Origin: Deltaproteobacteria bacterium | GTDB lineage: Bacteria > Desulfobacterota > Desulfovibrionia > Desulfovibrionales > Desulfovibrionaceae | NCBI GenBank assembly: GCA_031253875.1 | Contig: JAIRVN010000107.1 | Span: 1-13,814, forward strand | Direction of reading: 5' to 3' | Length of the DNA stretch: 13,814 bases | Shown: in pieces, positions 12,484 through 13,814 of the stretch | Numbering within the stretch: the first letter of the stretch is position 1 | How the letters are laid out: each line of letters starts with the position of its first letter | Program-made: the position numbers and the translations under genes | Notes under the pieces: model-generated | The model's database searches: none | Told to the model about the DNA's origin: nothing | Seen by the model: the letters and a program-made list of their open reading frames with translations, nothing else

Positions 12484-13758
12484 GATCGTCTCCTTCTCAT
12501 CCCCCAAATAGGGATTGAAATATCCGAAACCAAGCCAGGGACAGGCTTTACGCAGGCGCCGCCTGAAATTGCCGAAACCCACGGACGGGCCCAGCGCCAC
12601 AGGCGCAAGAAGTTCCATATACAATTCCGGGTCAATGTTCAAATTGCGCAACTGGAGAAAATCCCCCCTGTATGTCTGTATAAGTTCCACAAGCGCCTCA
12701 ATTTCCTCTTCCGTATCGCTGACGCCCGGAAAATACAAGAGATTGACGGACACAAAAACACCGGCCGCATGCGCGCGGGCTATGGATTCGCGCACCTGCG
12801 CCAGTTGATAGCCTTGCGGGCGGAAATACAAGGCATAGCATTCCTCTCTGGCGCTGTTCATACTCACGCGCAGGGAATCCAGGCCCGCTTCCGCCAACGC
12901 CGCCACCGCGCCGGGCAAAGAGGCGTTGCTGTTCAGATTCACCGTCCCACGCCCTCCGGCAGCGCGAAAACGTTCCACAACCTCGATCAGAAGCGCGGCC
13001 TGTGTGAGCGGCTCGCCCTCGCAACCCTGCCCGAAAGAAAATACGGGCCGTTTCTCCTCCCTGGCGTGATGGAACATGACTTCCAGCACCTCGTCCGCCG
13101 TGGGGGTGAAAGACATGCGGTTCTGCGGCGTGGCGCAAATTTTCGATCCTTGCTCCTGCTGCGAAATGCAGCCCACGCACCGCGCGTTGCACGCACGGGA
13201 AACCGGCAAGGGCGCCTCATAGCGGCCAAGAGCGAGATTGCGCGCCGCCGGGCAGGAGTAGCGCAGGACGCACTTCGCCATCAAATGCTGTATCAGCCTG
13301 TTGTCAGGATAGCGCCGCATCAGCGCCTTCGCCCGATGCTCCAGGCGTGCCTTGGTTATGCCGGAAAAAATCTGACGCGTATCCTCGTCCACCCTTTTGG
13401 CGCAGACGTAGAAGCGGCCCCGGGCAAAGCCCACGGCGCCGTATGCGAAAAGCGGCAGCACAGGCGCGCCGTTGTCCGCCACATACGCTGGATGCGCCGT
13501 TATGGTATGGGCTGGCGCGGAAAAAGCGGCCACCGCCAGTTCTTCCTGCACCTCGACTTCGCCCGTTTCCGGATCAAGTCCGACAGCACGGCGGGCAGGC
13601 AGTAAAAAAAGTTCGCTTTCATCCGGCAAGGGCATGAGTTCATCCGGACGCGGCAAGGTCCACTGGCTGCCTTGGCGGCACAGCATAAGCAAATCCGGAT
13701 GTTCAAAAATCCGGCTCCGGCTGTCGGCGACAACGAGACGTGGACGAAGAGGGGGCAT
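12295..13758 (-). CDS. Radical SAM protein with acidic repeat-bearing C-terminal tail
   Basis: 487 residues from ATG at 13758, with AAGGGAA five bases upstream. Residues 1-180 form an N-terminal domain (RPRLVVADSRSRIFEHPDLLMLCRQG at the start, RYSCPAARNLALGRYEAPLP at the end) seen, as I recall, in a conserved but uncharacterised Desulfovibrio family. The radical SAM motif is CNARCVGC (C190, C194, C197), which binds the 4Fe-4S cluster. Then come FSFGQGCEGEP (241-250, the GGEP-like SAM contact), VNLNSNAS, LRVSMNSA, VNLLYFPGVSDTEEE and LQLRNLN, strands of the partial TIM barrel. No SPASM-type cysteine cluster is seen. The catalytic part appears to finish near FGYFNPYLGD (about 420). Residues 426-487 are an acidic tail with two repeats. 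The substrate is unknown; modification of its own tail is one hypothesis. A TauE/SafE permease follows 38 nt downstream. Confidence 0.9.
   Translation of the reverse strand: MPPLRPRLVVADSRSRIFEHPDLLMLCRQGSQWTLPRPDELMPLPDESELFLLPARRAVGLDPETGEVEVQEELAVAAFSAPAHTITAHPAYVADNGAPVLPLFAYGAVGFARGRFYVCAKRVDEDTRQIFSGITKARLEHRAKALMRRYPDNRLIQHLMAKCVLRYSCPAARNLALGRYEAPLPVSRACNARCVGCISQQEQGSKICATPQNRMSFTPTADEVLEVMFHHAREEKRPVFSFGQGCEGEPLTQAALLIEVVERFRAAGGRGTVNLNSNASLPGAVAALAEAGLDSLRVSMNSAREECYALYFRPQGYQLAQVRESIARAHAAGVFVSVNLLYFPGVSDTEEEIEALVELIQTYRGDFLQLRNLNIDPELYMELLAPVALGPSVGFGNFRRRLRKACPWLGFGYFNPYLGDEKETIMADTTTPPLRPQSKWQPDDEDSLDDDSMLEEPGPAGKKSDSTRKQSTWQPDDEDSLDDDSMA
12301..12357 (-). repeat. Repeat unit 2 of the radical SAM tail (19 codons)
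   Basis: Encodes RKQSTWQPDDEDSLDDDSM, next to the C-terminus (only Ala follows). It matches unit 1 at 17 of 19 residues. The two units are 99 nt (33 codons) apart, centre to centre, with a 14-residue linker between them. Confidence 0.9.
12400..12456 (-). repeat. Repeat unit 1 of the radical SAM tail (19 codons)
   Basis: Encodes RPQSKWQPDDEDSLDDDSM. The 14 residues from Trp to Met are identical to unit 2, but four of their codons differ in the third base (Glu GAG/GAA, Ser AGT/AGC, Asp GAT/GAC, Ser AGC/AGT). Upstream Gln and Ser also differ synonymously, and two residues differ (Pro/Lys, Lys/Thr). Confidence 0.9.
12490..12495 (-). promoter_or_regulatory. Strong internal ribosome-binding site within the radical SAM gene
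   Basis: AAGGAG on the minus strand, 6 nt before the in-frame ATG at 12483. It is the sequence that raises the possibility of separate translation of the acidic repeat peptide. Confidence 0.45.
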
Positions 13759-13772
13759 ATTTTCCCTTGCAA

Positions 13773-13778
13773 ATTATA
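13773..13778 (-). promoter_or_regulatory. Candidate -10 element of the radical SAM gene
   Basis: A perfect TATAAT lies on the minus strand 14 nt before the ATG at 13758. Transcription starting about 7 nt further on would leave a very short leader that just holds the AAGGGAA ribosome-binding site. No good -35 hexamer is seen at 16-18 nt upstream (TGAATA, GTGAAT, GGTGAA), and the window ends nearby. Confidence 0.4.
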
Positions 13779-13814
13779 CCGTTACGAGTCATATTATTCA
13801 CCCACAGCGAGGAG

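Noticed and set aside
13803..13814. Purine-rich GCGAGGAG at the window end as a ribosome-binding site of a divergent gene
   Set aside because: No start codon lies within the window, so nothing can be shown.
1..13814. CRISPR array, tRNA, rRNA, insertion sequence or phage attachment site
   Set aside because: No regularly spaced repeats, tRNA-like folds, transposase or integrase genes, or terminal inverted repeats were seen on either strand.

Overview
The window reads as ordinary bacterial chromosome, about 58-60% G+C by eye, densely packed, with short gaps and no insertion sequence, phage, tRNA, rRNA or CRISPR array that I can see. The proteins (GAF plus HD-GYP regulator, dCache/PAS hybrid kinase, tandem-REC regulator, SH3b-NlpC/P60 lipoprotein, TauE/SafE permease, and a radical SAM protein with a long N-terminal domain) suggest a Gram-negative delta-proteobacterium, most likely of the Desulfovibrionaceae. 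That placement is inference from family content and recalled similarity, not from a search.

Layout. (1) 1-1068, +: 3' part of a GAF/HD-GYP protein that starts outside the window. (2) 1179-4367, +: asd, a class-IV PLP aminotransferase and a GT-B glycosyltransferase, spaced 20 and 16 nt apart and probably one operon. (3) 4375-5944, -: a family-2 glycosyltransferase followed by gmhB (heptose bisphosphate phosphatase), converging on the first operon. Together with the GT-B enzyme this suggests a lipopolysaccharide or other cell-surface glycan locus. (4) 6145-11428: a membrane-bound hybrid histidine kinase (+), an SH3b-NlpC/P60 cell-wall hydrolase lipoprotein (-) and a stand-alone tandem-receiver regulator (+). 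The kinase's own receiver is truncated and lacks its aspartate, and the regulator has two good receivers but no output domain, so they may work as a split phosphorelay. (5) 11459-13758, -: a radical SAM enzyme whose last 62 residues are an unusual acidic tail carrying two near-identical 19-residue units, followed 38 nt downstream by a TauE/SafE permease.

The most interesting signal is the radical SAM tail. Its in-frame Met426 codon has a textbook ribosome-binding site (AAGGAG, 6-nt spacing), so the tail could also be made as a free 62-residue peptide. The central 14 residues of the two units are identical while their codons differ at four third positions, which is the pattern expected when the peptide sequence is conserved. 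A self-fused or internally initiated modification substrate (RiPP-like) is a reasonable hypothesis, but nothing in the window proves it. The second item is a strong terminator-like hairpin plus T-run inside the kinase coding sequence.

No stretch longer than 300 bases lacks a gene. The two largest gaps (5945-6144 and 10451-10633) are divergent promoter regions.
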